Below, one piece after another: positions 13,171 to 25,426 of a stretch of DNA of 64,000 nt. The first letter of the stretch is position 1. The number at the start of each line of letters is the position of its first letter. Source of the stretch: Rhodamnia argentea (Eukaryota; Streptophyta; Magnoliopsida; Myrtales; Myrtaceae). The stretch is from NCBI RefSeq assembly GCF_020921035.1, contig NC_063155.1, positions 23,863,294 through 23,927,293 on the forward strand, in the 5' to 3' direction. The position numbers were made by a program, and so were the translations under genes. The notes below the pieces were generated by a model. That model saw nothing but the letters and a program-made list of their open reading frames with translations, did no database searches and was not told the origin of the DNA.

Positions 13171-16100
13171 TCGTGACTGCGTCGAGGGTGGGTCGCAGCT
13201 ATTTCCTCATTTTTTTTTTTTGCGGTTGCGTGGATTAACCAAATATCTTCCCTGTCTGAACAAAATCCAGCTGGCAGAGGTTGGAGGTAAAGTTAGTTAT
13301 ATAATGGCGTTGGGGTTCCGGGGGGTGGAGTCGAAGTTACTCTCTTGTCCTTTCGATCATAGGTACGGCTGCCGCGGTTAGGTCAATTTGGGTAGGTAGT
13401 TTGGGGAACGGGTGGAACTTCTGGTGCCACCCTCTTTTAATTTGGTGGGCCCGGGATGACGCTTGTTTTAAGCGATCGACCGGAAATACGGTTTTTCTCT
13501 CATTATATGCAATCATGCTATATCGAGATATTTCTGAAACAGGATTAATAGTTGGGATTCGAAGCATTCATTATCGTCAACAGACCATATTTGCATCGAC
13601 GGAGTCATAAAGAAATTCATAAAGTCAAAATACTTCGCGCATTGTGCCAGTTTGGTATAGGTAAATAATGAACTGCTCGAATCTTTACAACAGAGTGGAT
13701 TATGAGGTGAAGCGGCTAATTATCGGTGATTGCATCCGATAACTAGAGACCGGCTGTAATTATATTTTTAAATGCAATGATATGAATTGATAACCTTAAA
13801 AATTTCGCAAAATCTCTCTGTGTGTTGGGCCGCTATCGTTTTTATCAGGTTGCGTTACGAAAAACTCTGGCAATTGATAATATCGAGCCCATGCATAATT
13901 CGTCCGTAATAAAAAGTCAAAATCGAACATTTTTCGTGAAATTATTTAAAAGGAAAGGGGAAAAGATGTCACCTGAGCAACGGCGATTTTCAATGGGGTC
14001 GTGTACGGACAAGAAAAAAGCGGTTTTCTTTTTTATCCGATAGGGCTGGCAAAAATAACGTGGGATTTCTCTCTCTCTCTCTCTTTTGTTTTTTACGTAG
14101 ACGCTCACGGCAACGAGATTTAGGTAATCCTACGCGCCGGCCTTCGTTTCATACGGTGGACCCGATCCTGAATTTCGACACGCGTCGCGCGAGCAGTGGC
14201 CGAAACAGTTTTAGCGAGGACAGCGAGATAAACAAGAGTCCGAGATGTCGACGTGTCGAAAGCTGAGTGGCTTTGGGGTGTCTGGTGTTTCGGATGAGCC
14301 AATCATGAAGCAGCATGCAGTACATGTAAAAAGTGGCAGGAGCCAGATCCAAATTTCAGTTCCTTTGCTCTTTTTTAACTTTTTTAGACAGAGAGTGTCT
14401 TCCGTCCAAAAAAAAAAGACAGAGAGTGTCTCCATCTCATCTACAGAATCTTGTTGCCAGAATGACATTTAATTATATAATCTCTGCTTTTTTTTTTGTG
14501 TGTGTTTTTTCTTTTTTGCTAAGAAGACTGCAAAAAACTCCAACAAATTATCTTTCTTTCTTTTTTTTTTGGGGTGGGGATTTTTATTATACGAGATGAG
14601 TCGTCACGTTTTAAAACTGCAAAAACTTATCAATTCATAGTCCGATGAGAGTTATTCTCGAAATCATGTATGGCTAAAAGGTAAGACTAAGAGCCGAAAT
14701 ATGTCGAGGGCCTATCGTGCATGTTGTTAGGACTGACTTTCTTGAACTTGCGAAAGAAACAACACGTTCGTGAGAGGTCAGCAAGCACATAAAGTTAATC
14801 ACACGAGGCAAACGGTATCGAAATTCATAGGGAGATCTTCCGCTCGCGTGGATAAAAATGAAAAACCCATCGATGGCATTCCTTCTTACGAAGAGAACAC
14901 GTCCGTAGAAAAATGTAATCAGGCGCGGTCACGATAGACTTGCCCATCTCGAGTTTAGGCTCGGATCCATCACTAATCTACGGTTTTAGCCTTCACAAGC
15001 GACCGTTTTGGCTCGAGCCGTGCTCGCCCCTCTTCGACAATTCCGTGCTATTTCATTTAACTTAAAAAGAGAAAAAACAAAGCAAGTGGTAAAAGACGGG
15101 TTCCCGTCCACATCGGAATTTTTGTTGTGCAGTCCATAAAGGCGACAACCCATCAGATTGGAGGCACTGCCCATTCCTCACATATGAATCAGCCCCTCCC
15201 CCCCACGTACGGCTCCACCGTTTCTGAGATTTGAACCTGGAAAAAGGGACGAAAACATAGAATTTTCCTGGAAGATGCCTTCGTTCAAATGTTTTCCTTG
15301 GCGCTTTCCCTCTCTTTCTTGCCTCTTGATTGTATTAGCCATTTGGAAGCTCGTGCTTTATTCGAGATTAGCCGTTTTATCAGATAACCAGTCCCATATC
15401 AGACACACCGATTTTCAACATTAATGACTGGATTCTCTTCCCTCCATTTGGCCGTACACGTGTCCGAATCAATGTAAGGTGGAGATCAGGGGAGGGGCCA
15501 TCGCACGGCATGTGGAGGGCAGGTGGGAGTTCCTCTCTCTCTCTCTCTTCTTTTTCTGCTGGACATGGACCACAGGAGGAGGAGGAGGAGGAGGGTGATG
15601 AAACGCAACACCTTTGCTTTTCTTCGCATGATGTGTTTTCGGGACCAGATCATCGGACGACTGTAATGATGAACCGTTTTCGAAACCAGAACATTACCAA
15701 ACGAAATCGCTATTCAATCCTCGAGTCAACAGATATTAAAAATAAAATTTTACATTTTTAGGTCGACTCCAGTCGTTACTTGCTTCGTGTGATTAGAAGA
15801 ATAAGACATAGCTTTCGCATGGATGGGCATGATGGAAGAAAGGAGGAGGCTCACATGCCACGAACATAGCTGGGTATGGGTCAAGAAATTTACGGATCAT
15901 AAATGAGGTTAATGAGTCAATTTGGATCGGACCATTCATGATTCGATCCATCTACTTAATAGGATGATAATGAATTTATGAGAAAAAGGGTTTTAATTTT
16001 TTATTTTTTTTAGTGGTACGGGGACAACAAGAGATGGCATTGTCTGGACGAGAAGGAACATAACTGTCAACCCAATAGAAAGTGATTATCCGTCAATTAA

Positions 16101-16919
16101 ATTATATGCCAGAACAACAATTTTATTTTTGATTTTATATCATTATAGGAGGAATGATTAGAGGGTAACATGTGGAAGCAATGATACGTTTAGTTCAGGC
16201 TTTTTGTTCCGATATGATGATTAATTAGATTCTTGTCTCTCCATCTGCTGCTTTTTTTCCCTGCCTTTCTTACATGTTTCCTGAACTCTCGCATCGGGAC
16301 TGGCGAAGATCTATTGTTTATTATTGTCTTTGTTTTAGGAAAAAGAAAAAAACAACAACAACTTCACGAGATTTTCTACGGTTTAATCTGCCAATTAATT
16401 AGCATCTTGCAAAAATTATTGATAAGCGTTTTCAATATGGGCGGTAATAAAATACTCTTTAATTGCCGGCACAAGTCACGATCGGATTATCTTTGTTTGA
16501 TGATTTCAAATGAAGACACTATCGTTGCAATGTTGAATCTTGAATAAACCAATAAGGTAGATCTTTCGAAAGAATAAACTATATTATATTCAATATCCGT
16601 TTATTTCACGAAAAAAATGATTGAAATGATCGCTTATTTCATTTATAAGAACGAATGAACGAAATGTATACTTGTCATCCATGAAAATGGCTAAGCATAA
16701 ATTATTATGGTAATAAAGATAGTTTTTATTGGTTAATTATTCAAAGAGACATAACCAATCATTTTTAGGCAAGTATTTTCAAAAACGCGTATTTTTGACA
16801 CGATAAATAGATCCTTAACTTTGGCACCTTCTCCGTCGTTTGAACATTTGGCTCTACTAGACACTACGTATACGAACCTGTCTTATCCATGTGCATCAGG
16901 CTAACGTGTACATTTTTTT
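13171..16919. other. Intergenic region without a recognisable gene
   Basis: Short frames only. It contains CT runs (14069-14084, 15533-15549), poly-purine stretches and AT-rich low-complexity sequence. I see no gene, no clear inverted-repeat element and no RNA gene. The left part is the expected promoter region of the Mei2-like gene. Confidence 0.5.
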
Positions 16920-18650
16920 TCTTGCATGACCAGGCACCTTCACGGGATGGACCTGGTCAGAGTGAGGCGAGTTGGTTTCCGGTATTTGGGCACGTAGAAA
17001 TGAACCGTGAAGGAGGAGTTGCCAAAAGCAAACAGATGCTATTTGCTAAATAATTTGTTTTATTGAAAAATAAATTGCGTGGCTAATCAAATTCATTTTT
17101 ATCATATTTAGACTTATCAAAATTAGAAGTGATCGGTTTCCAATCCGATCCGATTCCCCTCAAAAATCGAGAACCGGACCGGTGGTCCTGGTTCCCATTT
17201 TCCGGAGTTGAGGACGGTCCGGTCAAGTTCCCGATCGGTTCCAACGAACCAAAACTAAAACCGCGACGATGATTGCACATTCCTCGTCGTACCGGTCCAG
17301 ACGGAATATAAAATTGAATACATTAATGCTCTTATGTTCGTTCCTGCATGTGTTTGTGGAGCTGGAGTTCGGTTATGTGATTATTGCTTCGGTTTGTGAA
17401 TTCAATTATTGCGCCCAGGCTTTAGCGTGCTTTGAAGTTTTCGAGGACTTGGTTTTTTTGGTGTAGTTTTAGGTTTCGGGATTACATATTTCTTGGGTTG
17501 CACTCTTGATGATACTTGTTGGAGGTTTACACTATACGAGGTTGAAATGTTATGTTTTTGATAAGGATACTCAGTAGCAGATGACCTCATAACATAGTTT
17601 CAATATCCCATGCCAAACTCCAAATCTCTTCTTTTAAAATTCAACCGGTCCTGTCCGGGCGGTCCCGTCCGGTCCGATGTCCCTAGTACTGGAAACCGGA
17701 CCGCCCGGCCACCAATTCCGATATTAAGAACCGGGAATCGGATCGGACCCATCTAGAATTGAGAATTAGACTATTGGTCCGGTCCAGGCGGTTCCCAATT
17801 CGAGCGATCCGATTTGCTCACCCCTAATCAAAATGGGCTATAAGCCCATTACTTAACTCCTGTATGATGAGATGGGTTAGCTATGTTCAATAAACAGGTC
17901 TATAAATGTGTTAAATGGGTCATAATAATGAGTTGCAAAATGAGTCATAAATGGATTTACAACTTATTTAGACCTAAACCATATCCACGACTTCTCTTCA
18001 TTCCATGTCACCCTCACTCTATCTTGCACTCACTCCGCATTCTCATATCGGTTTCGATACGAGTTTTCAAATAATTGATTAAGTATAATTTTTTTATGAA
18101 TATGGAGTTTGGTCATTACATTTGCATTGCAATGAACACGTCACTAGATTTGCATTGCAATGAATATATATCATAAACGTGATATATGGATTTATTTGGG
18201 TCAGTCCATTTATGTCATGATTCAAACCTAGCACGACCCACCCGTTTGACGCGTTTAACCATGATGGATTAATTGAATGACCGCATTGTCTACGAGACAC
18301 TATTTAGAGGGAATTTCCTCCCGCAATAAGGGATGAAGGAAAACATGGCTCCAAATCACACGCCAAGAAGCGGCAACATTCACGTAGTGTTGTCTTGGAA
18401 AAACAGCACAAGTTCTCGTAGATAAAATATTTACCATCTAACGATAGAGAAGGGCATTGCCATAGGAGGTAGAGTCGATAGGAGGTAAGCGCTCTTCGTA
18501 CCTCCTTATCACGCACTCGTCCCCAACGAGAACGACCTCGTGCGGAGCGGCTGGCCCTCCACATCCGCTCACCCTCTCCTCTCCCCTTCATATCCGGGCC
18601 CCCAACAGTGACTCGACTATGAAAATCACTACATCCAAGCTCATCATCGC
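16920..18650 (-). pseudogene. Degraded SOUL heme-binding protein gene relic (copy 2)
   Basis: Two separated blocks match the better preserved SOUL relic at 20921-21872. The block 16925-17035 corresponds to the stretch around VHFDVPKKYQ and PVKLPG, with frame disruptions. The block of about 18340-18650 corresponds to exon 1, including a degenerate signal-peptide start (MMSLDVVIFIVESLL, stopped soon after) and the downstream GAGAACGACCT region. The 3' part of the coding region is missing. A hAT-type element (17124-17826) and further unrelated sequence lie between the blocks. It cannot encode a product. Identification rests on nucleotide similarity to the second copy plus family knowledge of SOUL proteins (cytosolic or secreted tetrapyrrole binders). 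Confidence 0.7.
17124..17826. mobile_element. Non-autonomous hAT-superfamily element with 8-bp target duplication
   Basis: 703 bp flanked by a perfect direct repeat ATCAAAAT (17116-17123 and 17827-17834), the 8-bp duplication size of hAT insertions. The termini are imperfect inverted repeats: left TAGAAGTGATCGG; right, read inward on the other strand, TAGGGGTGAGCAAATCGG, which resembles the Ac-type TAGGG terminus. The ends are rich in CCGG/GGACCGG motifs (17130-17260 and 17640-17800), as in many plant hAT miniature elements. There is no transposase frame, so it depends on another element for movement. Confidence 0.85.
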
Positions 18651-19192
18651 CTTAGGAAGCTCTTCGATAAAAGCTGTGAGCTCTTGTAGCTCGTGTTTAG
18701 ATTTCCTGGGACACGAATGAGGGGTGGGCACCTCTCCCTGTACAAAAGCTTTTCTCTTTTTAATCGTCGATTTACAATCCGATTTAATGGTTGGGATCAA
18801 CGAGAAATCTTTATAATACAAGCGTACGTTTCCCATACCAACCCGATGAATATTCTAGAGTACCCATTAATACATTTCATGAACCTTAAAACTCTAGAAG
18901 CTTGGCCCACTTTCTTTCTCGGCCCATTGGGCCTTAAAGTGTCCGGTCTGCGGCACTAGGCACATTCTTGGGCTTTATATAAGACAAGCTTAGATGGCTA
19001 TGCATTATGTGGAGCACATTTCTTTTACACGTGTTGTAATTATGACAATGATATATAAGTAATTACTATGTCCATTTTGACCTGATAATTTTAGCTCGAA
19101 ATACTTGGAACTTTTCAAACTATTCAAATATTGATGTACGGAATTGTACGTAATTCGATATTTTCTTCATTTTAAATGGCATATTAGTTTTA

Positions 19193-20779
19193 GGGAAAAA
19201 CCACAAAAAACCCCAAACTATATCTGATGTGACACATTTACCCTCAACTTTTTTTTGCGACACAAAAAATCCCAAACTATCAACATTGTGACACATCTAC
19301 CTTACGTTCCAGCTTGGTCTAAAATCAACGTTAAAATGCTGACGTGGATTCGCCGTGGCATTTTTAGTGAGTAGGTAGGTCGATGTGGCGCCACATTAGA
19401 CAAAAAATAAAAACTACAAAAAGCAAAAATTTGCACTGTTCATCGTCTTCTCCAGCATTTCGCAACTACTGTTCATGGCATCGAGAATTACATCCGTAGC
19501 TTCAGGGAGCGTGGGCTGAACGCAATCGTCCCCGGAATCATCCAATCCCTTGGCGTCTCGAGTAGCGACAATGACTTTCTCGGACGAATCGGGAGGTACT
19601 TGATTCTTTCCTTCTTATTCGCTCAATCGCGTTCGGCCTCAAAAGTCCGCCTTTTCGAGCCCTTCATCCTCCAACATCTCATCATCATCCTCCTTGTACA
19701 AATTCATCCCACCATTTTTCTCAGAGCAGTAGTCCCAAACAATCAAAGACAAAGTAGTGTCCACATCATCCTTATGGGCCTCACGCTCGTCCCCGCACAA
19801 CAAATCGAGCTTCTGGAACTTTCCCTCTCTGCGATCGGGACTGAACCCGCTCGACTTTGGCTCTGGGCCGAGAGAGAAAACGCGCCGGTTGCGGAGATCT
19901 TTGATGAAAACGTGAGACGAGTTGTCGCTAACATCGGGGAGGAGATTTCAGCTGGGAAGTTTCTAGTAAGGATCGGGATGGGCTTCTTCAAGTTGCGGGG
20001 TGACTCCTCCCCCCATGCCCGGATTCCTCCTCGGCCCTCCCTCCCTCCTCCTTCGCTTTCCCAAATTTGTTGATCGGCTTGCGGCGCCATACCCAGATCC
20101 GAATCAACTAGAGCTTGAGCTTGAGCTTGAGGTTAATCCTCAAGCCAAGCTTCGAGGCAGGGCGGCAGCTTCAAACCTTGCACCTTTTGATTTCTTCTTA
20201 TCAAAAGACAAGAGGGCTATGAGGAGGGCTGAGAAAGAGAGGCTCAAAGAGGGGAAGGCAGCAGATGAGGAGCGGAAGAAATTGAAAAAGGAGGCAGTGA
20301 AGAAGAAGGTTGAGCTTCGAAGCCTCCATGGCCGCCGAGGCTCGAAACTTGGCTCGACGGTCTCACCTCGATCTTCAAAGCTAATGGATGGTTGGGCAAA
20401 CACCTAGGAGAGCCACCGGAGGTCGAGGTAGCAGTGGGCGACAAAGCAAAAGTGCCGAGGAGTTTGGCCAACCGATTGAAGATGCGCAAGCCATGAACAG
20501 TAGTCCGCGAAGCACTGGAGAAGACGATGAACAATGCAAGTTTTTGCATTTTTTAGTTTTTATTTTTATTTTCAGTGTGGCGCCACGTCAAATCTACTTG
20601 TCACTAAAAATGCCACGGCGAATCCACATCAGCGTTTTAACAGTGATTTTAGATAGACCTGGAACATGGGGTAGATGTGTCACAACATCGATAATTTGAG
20701 GTTTTTTGTATCGCAAAAAAAAATTGAGGGTAAATGTGCCACGTCAAGTATAGTTTGGGATTTTTGGTGATTTTTTCCC
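19193..20779. mobile_element. Pack-MULE-like element with long TIRs and 9-bp target duplication
   Basis: 1587 bp flanked by a perfect 9-bp direct repeat TTAGTTTTA (19184-19192 and 20780-20788), the size typical of Mutator-like insertions. The termini are long inverted repeats of roughly 280 bp at about 80 percent identity by eye. They start GGGAAAAACCACAAAAAACC on the left and GGGAAAAAATCACCAAAAAT on the right (read inward). The interior (about 19480-20500) is GC-richer and not repeat-like. It has a minus-strand frame around 19870-19660 with coding character (fragments LDLLCGDEREAHKDD, SLIVWDYCSEKNGG) and a plus-strand Lys/Glu-rich frame near 20150-20310 (KRAMRRAEKERLKEGKAADE). This pattern fits host gene fragments captured between MULE TIRs. 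I could not identify the donor genes. No transposase is present. Confidence 0.85.
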
Positions 20780-20920
20780 TTAGTTTTATTATCTCGGAGG
20801 GGAAGTTGTCGATGTAAATAAGTGTAGGTAAGCGGATTTGAAACTTTTAATGATGATTCGAAGTATTACTTCCCAATGATAAGGAAGTTCGTCCCCGTAG
20901 AATTTCTCACGAGTTCCTCA

Positions 20921-21872
20921 TTAGTCAAACCACAAAATGGCCTCGTTCGCGCGGGTCTCGTACTCGAACGGCGAGTTATATTCGGCCAAGCTATACCACG
21001 CTGTCACTCGGCGGTGGTTCCTCAGTGTGCTGCCACCATTCCCCTTAGCCGCCTCGAGGCTCTTCTCCAAGGCAGAGACTTGGGTGGGTATGCTGGAGTC
21101 GTTTGTGAAGCCGCCGAACCTCCTGAGTGCGGCGTAGCTGTGACGGCCAGGCAACTTCACGGGGCGGACCCAGTCAGAGAGAGGCGGGTCGGGTTGGTAT
21201 TTCTTGGGCACGTCGAAATGAACGGCGAAGGAGGAGTGGTAAAAAGGGTCCGTGGACGGGAATATGTGGACGAGAGAACTGGGGCCGTCATGTCCAATTT
21301 GCCTCCTTGCTTGTTGTTGCCTTGGATGTAGGAGAAGAGGCTGGACAAAGGAAAGAGATGGGAGCAGAATTTTTTAGCAATACTAAAAGTAAAACATTTC
21401 CAGTGTCCTTAAAAATTATTCAGGTAATAACAACGAAGGAATAAACAGTCAAATTTATTATCCTCCGTTCCGAATCGAGGTTCGGTTCGGGTGGTGATTC
21501 GGCTCGATTCAATTGCTGTCTGGGTTTCTAAGAAGTTGAATGATTTACATGGCTTCCTATAAAGGAAAAGGCACGAGTTCTCGTAAATTTTGTCCATCTG
21601 ATGAGAGAAAGGGCTTACATGTCAAAGCCTCCGCGGACGGCGTCGTTGTAGGAGCTAGAGTTGATAGGAGGTGTGGAGATCCACGAAGCGCTCTCTTACC
21701 TCCTGATCTCAAACCCGCGCCCGGCGAGAACGACCTGATACGGAGCGCACTCGAGCTGCTGACAGTTGGCCGGCTCCCCATATCTGCTCGCCCCCTTCGC
21801 TTCACATCCAGCCTTCTCTTCCGACGCGAGCAGCGATGCGACCGTGAAAATCAGCAGAACCAACATCCTCAT
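20921..21872 (-). pseudogene. SOUL heme-binding family protein pseudogene (copy 1)
   Basis: Two-exon structure on the minus strand. Exon 1 is 21872-21619, with signal peptide MRMLVLLIFTVASLLAS then SRYGEPANCQQLECAPYQVV and FEIRR. The donor is GTAAGC at 21618. Exon 2 is 21340-20921, with SYIQGNNKQGGKLDMTAPVL, HFDVPKKYQPDPP, YAALRRFGGF and AWYSLAEYNSPFEYETRANE, ending in a stop. This order is diagnostic of plant SOUL proteins, which bind heme and other tetrapyrroles and here would be secreted. Two lesions break it: a TAA where FEIRRY is expected (about 21705), and a one-base frame change near 21250-21270, after MTAPVLSST. Neither is explained by the family intron. A more decayed copy lies at 16920-18650. 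Confidence 0.8.
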
Positions 21873-22347
21873 CCCTCTTCTTTCGACCAACGACAAACCA
21901 AACGGGGTTCGATCTTGGCCAAAACTTTGGGGCTGTGTGGGAACTTGCCCTTCCCAATCTCAAGCTTACAAGCATGGTGTGGTTGTTCATTGTGTTGCCC
22001 TCTCTTCTTTTACTTTATTCCTCTACCACTGCGGGTGGCTATAAGCGCAGCGACGTTGCATGTAGATGGCAAGCAAAAGCGAGTTCTGATTTTGAATTGT
22101 CTCTGGCATGGGCTGATTTTGTAAGGTTGAGAGATCTAAAAACTCAATCTCGAAAGGCCAATAATCCTAACCCTTTGCCCATTTTGTCACATCCGGAAAC
22201 TCCTACATCGATTAATAATATGTAAGATATAAAGATGGTAAATGGCACGAGCGGAAACTTCAATTGGATTATTAACTTAATAGTGCGGGGAAAATTCGAA
22301 AGGTCTTTGAGTGTCCGCGGCTTCCAGAATCCAATTCTATTAGGATC

Positions 22348-22943
22348 GGAGAAATTACAAAAAAATCCTAAACCTATTGTAATTGTGTTAATTCAGTTCT
22401 AAACCTTTTTGTGTGCCAATTCAGTCCTCAACTTTTTATATTTGTTACAATTCAATCTATTAGTTGATCGGTGCTGACGTGGCAAAATAAATAATATTTC
22501 ATTTTTTTTCTCAATTTCCCCCCTTCCCCTTCCCCTTCCCCCCTAGAGCTAGCGAGCTATGGTCGGAGCTCGTCGGCCACTAGGCAAGACTGTGAAGCCC
22601 TAGCCTGTGACCGTAGCTCTCAAGACAATCACAAGGTCATGGTGAGGGCGGACATGACCTTGCTTGCTGCAAGCGAGGCCACCTTTGCCGGGGTTGTCGC
22701 CCTAGCGAGGCCGGCCTCGCCCAATTGAACCGCCGGCCATAGCTTGCCGGCCACCGGGGGAAAAGGGGAAAAATGAGAAAAAAAATAAAAAAAATATTAA
22801 ATTTTTCCATGCTAGCATTGGCGGTCAAATGAATTGAATTGACACAAATATAAAAAATTTAGAAATGCATTGGCCAAAAAAATATATTTAAGATCGAATT
22901 GGCACAATTACAATAGATTTAGGACTTTTTTGGTAATTTTTCC
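22348..22943. mobile_element. Miniature Mutator-like element, family M, copy 1
   Basis: AT-rich terminal arms face each other: left GGAGAAATTACAAAAAAATC, right ending TTTAGGACTTTTTTGGTAAT then TTTCC. Sub-terminal text of the CTAAACCTATTGTAATTGTG / AATTCAGTTC type recurs inverted at the other end. Possible diverged 9-bp duplication: ATTAGGATC versus GTTAGGATT. The GC-rich core (22540-22760) contains CGGCC/GGCCGG blocks but no clear gene. Confidence 0.75.
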
Positions 22944-23212
22944 GTTAGGATTCAATTGAGGTTTTATTCATAAGTTGAGTATAAACTATGGCTATAGTAG
23001 TTGTTGTTGGAATTAATATGTTCAAAGGAATGACTTGGATAATTTTCAAGATTTGAAATTAATACTTCGAAGAGGGAAGGTAAAATGAAGATGCCTATGT
23101 AATTTATTTAAACTTGTAAAATCTCCATTCGCATATGATGTGATTTTTCCATAGTGCGTCCACGTGCTTAAAAGAAAAATTAAAAATAAATTTATGGAAA
23201 GATTTAGAGCCT

Positions 23213-24283
23213 GCATGATAACCATTCTTATTCTCCGATTCTGATTCTAGGAACAAAAAAAGATGAGAATCGCGTTTGGTAACGCAAATAAATTTGATTA
23301 TGATTTTATTATCAGAATTAGTTTTAGAGAATCAGAATCAGTTTTAGAGCAAAATTCAGAATTAAGAAAAAAGTTGGTTCCGGAAAAAGAATCACTTTTG
23401 AAAATCACAAAACAAAATAAAGTCTCACATCTCTCGTTTTTCCTTTTCGGTTCTCTCGACACTTTTCCCTCAACCTAATAAAAATAAAAATGAAAATAAA
23501 TTCATTGAAATTTAAAAAAAAAATTAGAAAATCCATAAAAATAGAATAAGCTTTTATTAGGCTAGTTTGACCTCATTTTCATAAATTTGTACCTAAATTT
23601 TCTAGATTTCATAGATTTCACTCTTCCGCAAAAAATGTCACAGAAAATTATGGCTTCCAACATGTGGATGATAACATATATACTCATAGTCGTGAGTCAC
23701 AAAATGTAAATATCTGCACGTGGAGCTGAAGCTAAACACCCACTTGGATTTAGGACATAAGCTGCAAAATGATAGTGAAAGACTTGTACTTTGTATCAAG
23801 AAGGATAATATGTTTTTTCTTTGGTCAGTTGATAATTTGATTATTCGATTGCTATGTTTGTATGTATTTTGGACAACGTAGCATTTAAAGAAAAAAATGA
23901 GTTCTTAATATGGGAACTGTTCCATACTACAATCGAACTTCAAATGTAATGTATTAAAATTTGTATTTCATTTATGACGTGCTAAAAAAAATATTGTATT
24001 TTAAATTATTTTAGTGTGCATTGAAAATTAGTCTTCATTTTACGATGAAATTTTACAAAGTAACTACATAGTTATTTGACTTAAATGAAAAAAATTAGGA
24101 AGAAACAGCTTTTTGAAATAGAAATTTTGTGCAGTTATCAAACGTGTTTCTATTCCAAGAACAGAAATTTTGGGCGGTTGTCAAACGCGTTCTGATTTTC
24201 TAAAACTTATCCAGGAACAAAATAAAAAAAAAATATTTTAATCGGAATTAGTTTTCTAGAACAAAATGGATACCATGTGTAGC
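23213..24283. mobile_element. Harbinger-like miniature element, degenerate
   Basis: The left end reads GAGCCTGCATGATAACCATT. The right end, read inward on the other strand, reads GGCTACACATGGTATCCATT. Internal text repeats the CAGAATTAGTTTTAGA / TTCTAGAACAAAA motif in opposite orientations. A TTA flanks both sides, consistent with a 3-bp PIF/Harbinger target duplication, though three bases are weak evidence. No transposase frame. Confidence 0.5.
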
Positions 24284-24401
24284 CTTAGTGTGCTTTTGCG
24301 TGACGTTATGGAGCGTCACATATTTCGTTCTTTGTCGCTTACAAGTTAGCATTTCACTAAACGAGTTCGTCCATTCTACGAATTCACAACACAAAAACCG
24401 A

Positions 24402-25003
24402 GAGATACCTTAAAAGTCTTAAACATTTTGTATTGGTATCAATTCAATTCCAAATCCTTCAATGGACTAATTTAATATTAACTCTTCACGTCGGTATCAA
24501 TTCAATTCATCCAGTCAATTTTAACCAAAACTAAATAAAGTGGACACCGTGTATCCCGCATGGCATGGTCGGTATTGATGTGGACAATTTATAATAATAT
24601 TTTAATAAATTTTATAGCTTTTTCATAGTTTTAATTAATTTTTTATTTTCTTTTATTTTCTTTTTGTCCGGCGACGAGGGCTTGACGAGGGCCAGCAAGC
24701 CTCGACAACCGCTGGCTAGGGTTACGGCCTCGCTCGGAGCCTCCACGGCCGATGGCCCGGCGAGGCCTCTCCCAGTGGTTGACAAGGGTTGGCGGCAACC
24801 CTCGTTGGCCAAAACGGGGGGGAAAAAAAAGAAAGAAAAAATAATAAAAAATGTATCAAATTTAAAAATGTCAACGTTAGCATCAATCGTGCCACATTGA
24901 GTGCCCAATGTTCACACCAGCCATTTTTGATCAAAATTGATTGGATAGACTGAATTGATACTAATATAATAAGTTTGAGACTTTTTTTTTTGTACTTTTT
25001 TCA
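24402..25003. mobile_element. Miniature Mutator-like element, family M, copy 2 (degenerate)
   Basis: Left arm with CTTAAACATTTTGTATTGGT / ATCAATTCAATTCC; right arm with TGAATTGATACTAATATAAT then AAGTTTGAGACTTTTTT. The GC-rich core at 24660-24815 is flanked by TTAATTTTT-type AT-rich sequence, as in the other copies. Ends are worn and I see no clean target duplication. Confidence 0.6.
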
Positions 25004-25426
25004 AATATTTTATCTGTTTACTATTCGAGGTTTCTACCTTGATGGACAGCGTTTACAGTTTAATTAACACCCGTTGAGTTGAACAACCGTGTATAATTTG
25101 AACATGTAACGTAATGGAAAATTATCATGTTCATTACAAGACTGAAGAACTAAAACCCACATGCGGACGTAAAAATCTTCGTGTCGGTGGATCAAAGTCA
25201 AAGATTTTTTGGTTGGGCCGTGGCGTGGATGTGTCATAATGATTAGTGGATAATATTTACTTAGTTAATATGGTTAGAGGTTTCTATTATAAAATAATCA
25301 TTTTTTTAGTTCTATGATTAAAATCTAACTCGTGTTGGATATAAAACAATGAGTTACCGTATGATTTGCGATTGATGGTATCCGAATTCCATCATTAGGG
25401 CACTCTATATGAAACTCTCAAGTAAC

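Noticed and set aside
20000..20407. Lys/Glu-rich 135-codon frame as a host gene
   Set aside because: Lies wholly inside the MULE-type element bordered by the 9-bp target duplication; treated as captured or chance coding sequence.
21540..22124. 194-codon plus-strand frame
   Set aside because: Antisense to exon 1 and the flank of the SOUL pseudogene, whose minus-strand protein is clearly recognisable.
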